NCBI GenBank assembly: GCA_025677825.1
Contig: JAIXMO010000004.1
Coordinates: 1-64,000, forward strand
DNA length: 64,000 nt
Origin: Helicostylum pulchrum
Lineage: Eukaryota; Mucoromycota; Mucoromycetes; Mucorales; Mucoraceae
Direction of reading: 5' to 3'
A program made the translations under genes and the position numbers. The notes beneath the pieces were generated by a model. The model ran no database searches and had not been told where the DNA came from. It worked only from the letters and a program-made list of their open reading frames with translations. This document shows, one piece after another, positions 1 through 10,836 of this stretch (position 1 is the first letter of the stretch; each line of letters starts with the position of its first letter).

Positions 1-1733
1 TCGCGTACCAACTTGAAAAGACAAGTGCAAAGATTTTAATCGCTCACGAAACAAACGTAGAAATGTCATTAAAAGCTGCAGATATGGTAGGTCTTTCTAG
101 ATCTCGTGTGTTTGTGTTTGGAAAAAACCAAGTCCAGGGAATTGCTCCTTGGTCTCAGGTCTTTATGGGAGAACGTAGAGCCGCTCTTATTACTTTAACT
201 GCGCAAGAAGCAAAAGAAGCAGTTGCATACCTTTGCTTTTCATCTGGTACTACAGGTAAATTTTATATAGGGACTTTATTTTTTAAAAGAAAAAAATACA
301 AATTACTAATAATAAAAAATACAATTAGGAAAAAGTAAAGGCGTTATGACCACGTAAGTAAATTTTTAATAATTCTTGGGAATATATACATGTATACTAA
401 CTATCGAAAATAGACATGCGAATATTACGGCCAATGTATTGCAATATGAAGGTTTAGAAGGTGCGTCTGTAAACGGCAATAAAGATAGAATGATCGGGGT
501 TCTACCGTTTTTTCATATATTCGGGCTTTCGCTTTTAATTCATGTAGCCATCTACCTCGGTATACCTGTCTATGTCATGCCCAAATTTGATCTGGTTAAA
601 TTCTGTGAGACAATTCAAAAGGAAAAAATTACTTTCTCTTGTCTGGTCCCTCCTATTATTTTATTATTAGCCAAGCATCCTATCGTTGATAACTACGATT
701 TGAGTTCCTTAAAGGTCGTTACTTGTGGTGCGGCTCCGCTAAGTGCAGAACTCTCTCAACAGACCAAAAGACGTTTGCCTACTATGATTGTTAAACAAGG
801 TTACGGCCTTACAGAGACTACTACTAGTGCTGCTCTTGAACCTACTGATGGTGTAGTAAGCGGTAAGTTTTTGTTGTATTATAAAAGTCAATGGATTTAT
901 CCCCTTCTTTTTACTCACACTCGTTCCCTCCCCCCCCCTTTTTTTTTGCGTAGGCTCTATTGGTTTCTTACTTCCTAGCATATCAGCTAAAATTGTAGAT
1001 GATGATGGTGCTGGTAAAGAAAAATAATAATAGTTTAAGCACGTAAATGTCAATTTATTTTTCTAAGTTATGTTTCTTAGAATTATCTACTGGTCAGCGC
1101 GGTGAATTATGGCTTAAAGGACCTAATATTATGAAGGTAAGGATAAAAAAATAATAATGGTAAATTCATGCAACAAATTCACTTCTTTTATTATAGGGTT
1201 ATATTAATAATCTTGAAGCTACTGCAGAATGTATTGATAAAGAAGGATATTTTCATACTGGTGATATTGCTGTTCAAGATCAAGACGGGCGGTTATATAT
1301 TGTTGACCGAAAGAAGTCGTTGATCAAATATAAGGGGTTCCAGGTACCTCCTGCTGAATTGGAAGGAATTTTGGTAAAAAAAAAAAGAACGAGTAAACGC
1401 TTCAAGAAAATGTTATACTTAATTTTTTTGTGTGTGTAGTTTACCTCGCCTATGGTAGCAGATTGTGCAGTTATCGGCGTATACGATGCCTCTCAAGCTA
1501 CCGAACTTCCTAGAGGCTATATTACATTAGTTGCTAATGTACCAGCCACAGAAGAAACAGCCAAAACAATCAAGAAGTTCGTCGCTGATCAAGTGGTGTA
1601 CTATAAACAGCTACGTAGTATTGTATTTATAGACGAAATCCCCAAAAGCTCATCAGGAAAAACTCTTCATAGAGTATTGCGTAACGCGGCTGCCGAGGAA
1701 CAAGTAACGCAAAAACAAAAGGCTAAGCTTTAA
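1..1733 (+). CDS. 4-coumarate/acyl-CoA ligase-like protein, copy 1 (5' end outside window)
   Basis: ANL-superfamily adenylate-forming enzyme, expected to activate an aromatic or fatty carboxylate to its CoA thioester via an acyl-AMP. The window begins inside exon 3. Visible motifs: the P-loop SSGTTGKSKG split by the intron after 257, the A5 motif [23 protein letters not shown] and the catalytic-lysine region [11 protein letters not shown]. Exons follow copy 4: the intron at 258-332 is followed by a 25-nt exon, then a large exon to about 863, three short exons, and the last exon to 1733. The protein ends -AKL, a PTS1-type tripeptide, so a peroxisomal location is inferred. KELIKYKG of copies 2 and 4 is KSLIKYKG here and in copy 3. 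It is first of four same-strand copies spaced 2.5-2.9 kb apart. Substrate unknown; no lesion seen in the visible part. Confidence 0.85.
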
Positions 1734-2220
1734 ATATGTATAATAAACCTTATCTTAAAAAGAGCGGCAACTGGATTTTTTTTTACCCAAATTTCGGAAT
1801 TTTTGTAAATCTTACAGCTGTTTCCCCTTTCACTGTGTGGTGAAAAAGGAAAGAACTGTCAGAATAGTTTTCTGGGTTATAAGTTAATTTTTTCGCTTTA
1901 AAGTACATAAAGGGGTAGTACGAGAATAACGAAACTTTTTGTTAGATTTTATTAGCTAGTTTTGAAATACAGGAATCTAACTATAACTAAATACAGAAGC
2001 TTTTATGTTACTCTTTTTTTTAATATCTAGATGTGGCGTAGATTCGAACCTCTTTAAATCGAAGGAACCAAACAAAAACTTAAAAAAGGGGATGAGCCAA
2101 TAAATCCTTTTTTCTCACAATAAAAAAAAAACGATCCAGTGTTACAAAATAATTTAAATTTTATATCTCTTTTTTTGTTTTTGTTTTGTTCTTCTTTCGT
2201 ATCTTTTTCTTTTTTTCAGT
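1734..2220. other. Intergenic, ligase copy 1 to copy 2
   Basis: No gene seen. The stretch beginning near 1850 with GGAAAGAACTGTCAGA, and a following segment with ACGAGAATAACGAAAC, recur in altered form near 4490-4610 and 7300-7380, so the duplicated unit includes flanking DNA. A T-rich tract at 2100-2220 precedes the next ATG. Confidence 0.6.
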
Positions 2221-4376
2221 ATGGCTATCCAATCTCTTCTTCCTCCTATCACTATACCAGAGATAGGTCTTATTGAATTCCTTTTTAAGAATACTCACAA
2301 CACACCCGAGGACAGAAAACTTTTTATTGACGCTTTTACTGGAGAGAGTTTAACCTATGGTAAACTTAAAGACAACGTCTTACGTTTCGCTGCTACACTT
2401 CAAGACAAGTTTAATTTTAAGAGAGGAGATGTTGTAGCCATCTATTCACCTAATCAAGTAATACGCGACTTCTTTGTTTGTATTGTTTATCATTGGTTTT
2501 AACAAAATTGGTTCTTTTTTTTTAGATGGATTATTCTGTACCTTTACTTGGTACTGTGGCTGCAGGTACATAAGAAATAATAACATCATTCATGCATATA
2601 TATACTGAAGTGTGTATTTAGGTGGTGCCGTTTCTCCTGCTAACCCAGCGTATACCTCTACTGAACTCGCGTACCAACTTGAAAAGACAAGTGCAAAGAT
2701 TTTAATCGCTCACGAAACAAACGTAGAAATGTCATTAAAAGCTGCAGATATGGTAGGTCTTTCTAGATCTCGTGTGTTTGTGTTTGGAAAAAACCAAGTC
2801 CAGGGAATTGCTCCTTGGTCTCAGATCTTTATGGAAGAACGTAGAGCCACTCTTATTACTTTAACTGCGCAAGAAGCAAAAGAAGCAGTTGCGTACCTTT
2901 GCTTTTCATCTGGTACTACGGGTAAAAATTTATGCAAGATTAATTTTTTTTTTAAATACAAACTACTAATCACAAAAGATACTATTAGGAAAAAGTAAGG
3001 GCGTTATGACGACGTGAGTATTTTTTTTTCTAAAAAAAGCAATTCTTGGGAATATTTATTAATTACCAAAAACAGACATACCAATATTACAGCCAACGTA
3101 TTGCAATTTGAAGGTCTAGAAGGTGCGTCTGTAAACGGTGATAAAGATAGAATGCTTGGAGTTCTACCTTTCTTTCATATTTATGGTCTTTCGCTCTTAA
3201 TACACATAGCTATCTATCTCGGCACACCTGTCTATGTCATGACCAAGTTTGACCTGGTTAAATTTTGTGAGACGGTTCAAAAAGAAAAAATCACCTTTTC
3301 TGCTCTGGTTCCTCCTATTATTTTGCTGTTGGCTAAAGATCCTATGGTTGATAACTACAATTTAAGCTCTTTAAAGGTCGTTATTTGTGGCGCGGCTCCA
3401 TTAAGTGCAGAACTTTCTCAACAGACTAGAAAGCGTTTGCCTGCTACAATCGTTAAACAAGCTTATGGTCTTACAGAAACCTCTCCTTTCGCCTCTCTCG
3501 AACGTACTGACAATGTAGTAGATGGTAATTTGTTGTAGTACAGAAAAATTTATCCTTTTTTTTTTACTCACGCGCTTTTTTTTTACACACGTACGCAGGT
3601 TCTATTGGTTTCTTGCTTTCTAGCATGTCAATTAAAATTGTAGGCGATGATGGTGTTGGTAAAATAAATATAGTATGCAATTTTAAGTATATGCATTTTT
3701 TTTAAAAAAAGGTTACGTTTTATAGAATTGCCTATTGGACAACGTGGTGAATTATGGCTTAAAGGGCCTAACATTATGAAGGTAATTTTTTTTTAAAATA
3801 AAATAGGAAATTCATGCAACAGATTAACTTCTTTATTGTAGGGTTATATAAATAACCCTGAAGCAACTGCGGAGTGCATTGATAAAGAAGGATTCTTCCA
3901 TTCTGGCGATATTGCTACTCAAGATCTAGATGGTCGGTTATATATCGTTGACCGAAAGAAGGAATTGATCAAGTATAAAGGGTTCCAAGTACCTCCTGCT
4001 GAATTGGAAGGAATTTTGGTAAAAAAAAAGAACGAGTAAACGCTTCAAGAAAATGTTATACTTAATTTTTTTGTGTGTGTAGTTTACCTCGCCTATGGTG
4101 GCAGATTGTGCAGTTATTGGCGTATATGATGCTTCTCAAGCTACCGAACTTCCTAGAGGTTATGTTACTTTGGCAGCTAATGTTCCTGCTACAGAAAAAA
4201 CAGCAGAGACTATCAAGAAGTTTGTGGCCGATAAAGTCGTGTACTATAAGCAGTTGCGCAGCATTGTATTTATAGATGAAATTCCTAAAAGTCCATCAGG
4301 AAAGATTCTTCGTAGAGTCTTGCGTGATGCAGCAGCTGAGGAACAAGCATCGCAAAAGCAAAAGCCTAAGCTTTAG
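2221..4376 (+). CDS. 4-coumarate/acyl-CoA ligase-like protein, copy 2
   Basis: Complete ANL-superfamily CoA ligase gene. The start ATG at 2221 matches the starts of copies 3 and 4 (M-A/V-I-Q-S-x-L-P). Exon 1 runs to 2457 and ends ..YSPNQ; exon 2 begins ATGGATTATTC and encodes the short [14 protein letters not shown] piece. The intron layout is that of copy 4. Motifs: SSGTTGKSKG, AYGLTE (copies 1 and 4 have GYGLTE), HSGD in place of [17 protein letters not shown], and [11 protein letters not shown] with the catalytic Lys. The protein ends -PKL, a weaker PTS1-like tripeptide, so peroxisomal import is less certain than for copy 4. The last intron is almost identical to those of copies 1 and 3, while the fourth exon's upstream intron differs, giving a mosaic. 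Intact as far as can be judged. Confidence 0.88.
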
Positions 4377-5076
4377 TTTAAACAGTTTTTTTATAAATTA
4401 AATTATAGTATCATCGTTTTATTAAAATTTTAAAGCTTTCCAGTTTTTTTTTTCTGCCAGGGAAAACGGTAAAAGATGATATTGAAAAAGGAAAGAACTA
4501 TCAGTTTTTGTTTCCAAGTACATATACCGCATGATATGAACGGAGTACGAGCCTAACGAAACTTTGTTCCTGTTAGATTATTAGCCAGCTTTAAATTTTC
4601 TTTTTTTTTTTAAAAAGGAGCATTTTCTCTTTCGAAATGCGAGACTCTGGCAGTAGCAAGAAATATACGGGAAGTTTTATATTCCATTTACTCTCAAATA
4701 CACCTCCTTATTCTGCTGGTATTTTAAAAATATTCAAGCTCAAGTATTAAAGAAGTGCAATGGCAACTATTGGTAGACAAAATCTGTAAAGCATGACAAG
4801 TTTGCTCTTCTTACTGATGGCACTTTCACGGTTATTAACGCACTTATTAAATACGTAAATGAGAGCGATTAGTCTAATAAAAGCCTCGCCAAAGGCGATA
4901 AATAACAATAAAAAGATCTAGGAGATAAATATCCAAAGTGCTTCGACCAATTGAATCACCATTGTACTTTTTGGTACAATAACCACTGACAGCAGTTTTG
5001 TGGTTAAATTATTTTTCTCACCCACAAAAAGAATATTTCCCTCCCTTTTTTTTTAAAAAAAAAAAAATTAAGACAA
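4377..5076. other. Intergenic with an unidentified coding-like relic
   Basis: Contains the repeat shared with the other ligase spacers (about 4490-4610). At about 4755-4870 the plus strand reads like broken protein: WQLLVDKICK in one frame, then HDKFALLTDGTFTVINALIK in another, followed by a stop. I do not recognise it. T- and A-rich tracts precede the next start. Confidence 0.35.
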
Positions 5077-7214
5077 ATGGTTATTCAATCTCGTCTCCCA
5101 CCTATCACTATGCCTGATATAGGTCTTTTGCAATTTATTTTTAAAAATACTCACAAAACGCCGCATGATAGGAAGATTTATATTGATGCTTTTACCGGAG
5201 AAAGTTTAACCTACAGTCAACTTAAAGATAGTATCTTGCGTTTCGCTGCTACACTTCAAGACAAGTTTAATTTTAAAAGAAATGATGTTGTGGCTATTTG
5301 TTCTCCTAACTAGGTATGCATTTATCTTACTTTGTCAGCGCATATTTAATATAATTTATACTTTGTAGATGGATTTTTCTGTACCTTTACTTGGTGCTGT
5401 AGCTGCAGGTACATTTTTTAAAAGAATACTTTTTAAATTTAAACTTAAAACTGTTTTTTTTTATACTTAGGTGGCGCTTCTTCTGCTGCTAACCCTGCTT
5501 ATACTTCTACTGAACTTGCGTATCAACTTGAAAAGACAAATGCAAAGATTTTAATTGTTCATGAAGCAAATGTAGAAATGGCTGTAAAGGCTGCAGATAT
5601 GGTAGGTCTTTCTAGATCTCGTGTGTTTGTGTTTGGAAAAAACCAAGTCCAGGGAATTGCTCCTTGGTCTCAGGTCTTTATGGGAGAACGTAGAGCCACT
5701 CTTATTACTTTAACTGCGCAAGAAGCAAAAGAAGTAGTTGCGTACCTTTGCTTTTCATCTGGTACTACAGGTAAATTTTATATAGGGACTTTATTTTTTA
5801 AAAGAAAAAAATACAAATTACTAGTAATAAAAAATACAATTAGGAAAAAGTAAAGGCGTTATGACAACGTAAATAATTTTTTTCGGGAATATATACATAT
5901 ATTAATTATTGAAAAATAGACATGCGAATATTACGGCCAATGTACTGCAATATGAAGGTTCAGAGGGTGCATCTATAAACGGCAACAAAGATAGAATGAT
6001 CGGGGTTGTACCGTTTTTTCATATATTTGGTCTTACACTTTTAATGCATATAGCTATTTACCTTGGTACACCTGTCTATGTAATGTCCAAGTTTGACCTG
6101 GTTAAATTCTGTGAGACAATTCAAAAGGAAAAAATTACTTTCTCTTGTCTGGTCCCTCCTATTATTTTATTATTAGCCAAGCATCCTATCGTTGATAACT
6201 ACGATTTAAGCTCTTTAAAGGTCGTAATTTGTGGTGCGGCTCCATTAAGTGCAGACCTTTCGCAACAGACCAAAAGACGTTTGCCTACTATGATTGTTAA
6301 ACAAGATTACGGCCTTACAGAAACTCCACCTTGTGCTGCTATTGAGCCTACTGATGATGTTGTGGATGATAATTTGTTGTATAACCGAATTTAAAGAAAA
6401 ATAATTTATCGTTTTTTTTACTCACGTATTTTTTCACGCACACACTTGCAGGTTCTATGGGCTTCTTGGTTTCTAGTATGACGGCTAAAATTGTAGACGA
6501 TGATGGTGCTGGTAAAGTAGACCTAGCTCAATACTCAATACCAACTTTTTTCTTTTTCTAAATCACGTTTTATAGAATTACCTTCTGGACAACATGGTGA
6601 ATTATGGCTTAAAGGGCCTAATATTATGAAGGTAAAATAAAATAGGAAATTCATGCAACAAATTAACTTCTTTATTGTAGGGTTATATAAATAACCCTGA
6701 AGCTACTGCAGAATGCATTGACAAAGAAGAATATTTTCATACTGGTGATATTGCTGTTCAAGATCAAGACGGGCGGTTATATATTGTTGACCGAAAGAAG
6801 TCGTTGATCAAATATAAGGGGTTCCAAGTACCTCCTGCTGAATTGGAAGGAATTTTGGTAAAAAAAAAGAACGAGTAAACGCTTCAAGAAAATGTTATAC
6901 TTACTTTTTTTTACGTGTAGCTTACTTCGCCTATGATGGCAGATTGTGCTGTTATTGGCATATATGATGCTTCTCAAGCTACCGAACTTCCTAGAGGTTA
7001 CATAACTCTAGCAGCTAATGTTCCAGCCACAGAGGAGACGGAAGAAGCTATTAAAAAATTTGTTGCTGATCAGGTGGTGTATTATAAGCAATCACATAGC
7101 ATTGTATTTATAGATGATATTCCTAAAAGTTCGGCAGGAAAGATTCTTCGAAGAGTTTTGCGCGATGCCGCTACTGAGAAACAAGTATCCCGAAAACAAA
7201 AGCCTAAACTTTAA
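5077..7214 (+). pseudogene. 4-coumarate/acyl-CoA ligase-like, copy 3, with premature TAG
   Basis: Same exon order as the other copies, but the last codon of exon 1, CAA (Gln) in copies 2 and 4, is TAG here (5311-5313), directly before the GT donor. Translation from 5077 would stop after 78 residues. The other exons look open through to the -PKL end, with a 161-codon block at 5909-6394. Other changes: A5 motif DYGLTE instead of GYGLTE, and KSLIKYKG as in copy 1. A shorter product could start at the ATG of exon 2 (about 5370) but would lack the N-terminal 79 residues. Most likely a young pseudogene; a sequencing error or readthrough cannot be excluded. Confidence 0.75.
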
Positions 7215-7623
7215 TAAATTTGTTTTAAACTAAAATAAATTATAATCGTCAAACCTTAAAAGATTTTGTTGGAAAAAACGGGTAAGAGGCGGTATAGAAA
7301 AAGGAAAGACCTGTCAAAAATAGTTTTTTTCCGCCTAGTTTAGATTTTACTAGCCAGAAATTTTCTTACAAGGAAACATTCTCCTTTGAAATGCTAAATA
7401 TGGAAGTTTTATATTCCATTTTTTTTTTTACTCTCAGTTCTACCGGCTGACATGGACTCGAGCCAATGAAATGAAAGGCTTAAAATGTGGATGAATTTAT
7501 AAATTTCATTACCATATCTTTTTCTCACCATAAAAAAAGTCAGGTATTACAAAATAGTTTAAGTTTTATCCATTTTTTTGGTTTGTTTTTTTTTACTTTT
7601 CTTTCGTACCTTTTTTTTTTTAT
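7215..7623. other. Intergenic, ligase copy 3 to copy 4
   Basis: No gene seen. Carries a diverged copy of the spacer repeat (about 7300-7380) and pyrimidine-rich promoter-like DNA at 7510-7620. Confidence 0.6.
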
Positions 7624-9751
7624 ATGGTTATTCAATCTCTTCTTCCCCGTGTCAATATACCAGAGACAGGTATTCTTCAATTCCTTTTTAAGAACACTCA
7701 CAAGACACCCGAGGATAGAAAACTTTATATCGATGCTTTTTCTGGAGATAGTTTAACCTATGGTCAACTTAAAGACAATATCTTACGTTTCGCTGCTACT
7801 CTTCAAGATAAATTTAATTTCCAAAAAGGAGATGTTGTAGCCATCTATTCACCCAATCAAGTAAGATGCGATTTTTTTTCGTTTGTTTATCACATGTTTT
7901 AACAGAATCGAATTTTTTTAGATGGACTATTCCGTACCTTTACTTGGTGCTGTGGCTGCAGGTACATAAAAAAATAATTTAAAAGAGCTAAATTTATATA
8001 TATACTGAAAAATATAACTAGGTGGAGCTGCTTCTCCTGCTAACCCTGCTTATACTCCTAATGAACTTGCATATCAACTTGAAATGACAAGTGCAAAAGT
8101 TTTAATTGCACACGAAGCTAACATTGAATCGGCTCTTGCAGCTGCGGATTTGGTTGGACTCGCCAGATCCAATGTATTTGTGTTTGGTAAACAAACCGTT
8201 CATGGTGTTTTGCCTTATACCCAAGTTCTTTTGGGTCAGCGTAAAGCCACACTTATTGAGTTAAGTGCACAGGAAGCTAAAGATACCGTCGCTTACCTTT
8301 GTTTCTCTTCTGGTACTACAGGTAATTTTAAACGGTTTCCGGATTTTTAAATATTGGTATTACAAAAGATGTATTAAAAATCAAAAAAAACTACATAGGT
8401 AAAAGCAAGGGTGTTATGACAACGTAAGTGGCCATTAAGAATTTTTTAACTCGGAAAAATACTAATATATGAGTTAAAATAGACACACCAATATTACAGC
8501 CAATATTGTTCAGTATGAAGCCTTGGACGGTAAACACGTTAGTGGTACCAAAGACAAAATGATTGGCGTTTTACCTTTCTTCCATATCTTTGGCCTTACG
8601 CTTTTAATGCATGTAGCTGTTTATCTTGGTACACCTGTTTACGTGATGCCCAAGTTCGATTTGATTAAGTTTTGTGAGACAGTCCAAAACGAAAAAATCA
8701 CTTACACATGTCTTGTACCACCCATTATTTTACTTTTGGCTAAACACCCTATTATTGACAAGTACGACTTGAGCTCGTTAAAACTCGTTATTTGTGGCGC
8801 CGCACCTTTAAGTGGCGAACTCTCGCAACAGGTCAATAAACGGTTACCTACCATGATAGTTAAACAAGGTTATGGATTAACAGAAACTTCTCCTTGTGCC
8901 GTGATTGAGCCCACGGATCGTGTCGTTTCTGGTATTGTTGTATTACAGAAATGCAGGAAATATTTTTGCTCACATGGAATTTTGATTTAGGTTCTATTGG
9001 TTATCTTGTTTCGAATATGACTGCTAAGATCGTAGATGATGATGGCGTTGGTAAAATAGATATGATGTGCGTAACATGTAAATGCGAGGTTTCTAAATTT
9101 ATGTTTAAATAGAATTGCCCACTGGTCAACGTGGTGAATTATGGCTTAAGGGTCCTAATATTATGAAGGTAAATAAATAAAAAAGAACGTGTTCATGAAG
9201 TGAATTAACTTATGTTATTATAGGGTTATATTAACAATCCTGAAGCTACTGCTGATTGTATCGATGAAGAAGGGTACTTCCATTCCGGTGATATTGCCAT
9301 TCAAGATAACAAGGGTCATTTCTTTATTGTTGATAGAAAGAAGGAGTTGATCAAGTATAAGGGTTTCCAGGTACCTCCTGCTGAGTTGGAAGGGATTTTG
9401 GTAAAAAAAAAAAGATTCATTGTAAACGTATTTTTATATATTAATTACTTTATATAGCTTACCTCACCCATTGTTGCTGATTGTGCAGTTATTGGTGTAT
9501 ACGATGCTTCTCAAGCTACCGAACTTCCTAGAGGTTATATTACTTTGACAGCTAATGTTCCTGCTACGGAAGAAACAGCAGAAATTATCAAGAAGTTTGT
9601 TGCTGATCAAGTCGTGTATTATAAACAGTTGCGTAGTATTGTATTTATTGACGAAATTCCAAAGAGTGCTGCTGGAAAGATTCTCCGTAGAGTTTTGCGT
9701 GATGCTGCCGAAGCTGAACAGGAGTTACAAAAACAAAAGTCTAAGCTTTAA
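7624..9751 (+). CDS. 4-coumarate/acyl-CoA ligase-like protein, copy 4 (PTS1 -SKL)
   Basis: Best reference copy of the array. Nine exons can be joined in frame: 7624-7860, 7922-7961, 8022-8321, 8399-8423, 8483-8931, 8991-9052, about 9112-9168, one ending with GGGATTTTG before 9402, and the last to 9751. Motifs: [14 protein letters not shown] across two introns, [30 protein letters not shown], and [11 protein letters not shown] with the acyl-transfer/adenylation Lys. The C-terminus is -SKL, a canonical PTS1, so a peroxisomal matrix enzyme is inferred, for example in beta-oxidation-type activation of aromatic or fatty acids. It is the most diverged of the four copies, consistent with being nearest the ancestral form. 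Family assignment is firm; the substrate is unknown. Confidence 0.9.
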
Positions 9752-9862
9752 AACTCGAGATAATTTAATATTTTTTATTTTGACAATATAATATAAATTT
9801 CTAATTTGCAGATAAATAAAAATACATAGTGATTTATAAGTTATATAAAAAAATTAGATAGT
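9752..9862. other. Short AT-rich spacer
   Basis: No feature recognised between ligase copy 4 and the Sel1 relic. Confidence 0.5.
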
Positions 9863-10290
9863 TTAGTTCTTGACTACGTCTTGACCATAATAAAACTGCT
9901 CGGCAACTCTATACATTGCCTCATCATCATTGCCATATGCAGCTTTTTAAACCGTTTCATCGAATCGATATAATTTTGCTCGGTTACCACATTTCCTCCT
10001 TCAGAAATCTTCGTAACCCGTTCTCTGGCTACACTGTAATTGATATCAGCTCCATTTCCATATAATACACCAATATTGTTTTGTGAATCTAAATGTCCTT
10101 GTTCTGCTGCTTTTAAGTATCAGGAAAATGCTACATCATAATCGATATCAACTCCGATATAAAATACCAATACTGTATTGTGCTTCTGCGTAATTACTCT
10201 GTTGATTTCGAAAAACTACCCAATGCTGCGTTATAATTTTTGCTATCAAATTGTTTCAATCCCTTATTAGTTATACCAGTCGTTGGCACC
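9863..10290 (-). pseudogene. Relic of a Sel1-repeat gene (subtype of the 54914 gene)
   Basis: The minus strand reads NDWYN-stop-GLKQF, then NYNAALGSFSKSTE, and, after frame changes, YLKAAEQGHLDSQNNIGVLY. These match the intact plus-strand Sel1 gene at 54914-55868 (NDWYNQGLKQF, NYNAALGSFLKSTE, YLKAAKQGHLDA) in both protein and DNA. At least two stop codons and two frame changes break it. The 3' end reads KAAYGNDDEAMYRVAEQF and stops at 9863. A dead paralogue about 45 kb from its intact relative. Confidence 0.8.
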
Positions 10291-10836
10291 AAAAAAAAAC
10301 TTGTATAGAATTTTTGTTACTGAATAATATAATTATCTTGCTCTTAAAAAATCGTATGAACGACACTACAGTTCACTCCAATGCTAATATTGTTTTTTCT
10401 ACTATGTCGCTGTAATCTCTCCTTATACCAAGTTTTTTTTTTGTTTTTTTTTGTTTTTTTTTGCAAACCCACTAATGTATTATTTCAATTGGATTCACAA
10501 CTGAGACACAAATCTAGTATTTCATTACAGTAAATGTTTTTGTATAGGCACCGAAAAAAATGACTGTACAGCGACCGCCTGCTTCTCATTTCTATTACCG
10601 GTTATATAGTTAGACCGAGAATACAGAACTGACTAAATTCTCTCTCTTTGGGAACTAAAAGACGCTGTAAAAAAAAAGGTAACCGGGGACAAAGACATAG
10701 CACCAATGGTATTGCTTTATGTAAAATTTTTCTGAAACCCAGAACAGAAAAAAAAAAATTGTCTGTCAAGTTTTTTTTTCTCGTTCTCTCTCTTTTCCCT
10801 TTTACTATATATTTTCTTTGTATTTAATAGTTGTAT
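10291..10836. other. Intergenic upstream of the MFS gene
   Basis: No gene seen. Contains poly-T/T-G runs near 10430-10465. A long pyrimidine tract at 10765-10810 lies just before the MFS start, as expected of a fungal promoter/5' UTR. Confidence 0.5.

Noticed and set aside
2030..2062. tRNA T-arm-like sequence (minus strand AGAGGTTCGAATC)
   Set aside because: The stem does not pair and no A box or acceptor stem fits upstream.
5305..5315. Alternative genetic code (TAG as Gln)
   Set aside because: TAG and TAA serve as normal stops in neighbouring intact genes, e.g. ligase copy 2 ends with TAG; stops inside other relics replace Lys or Arg, not Gln.
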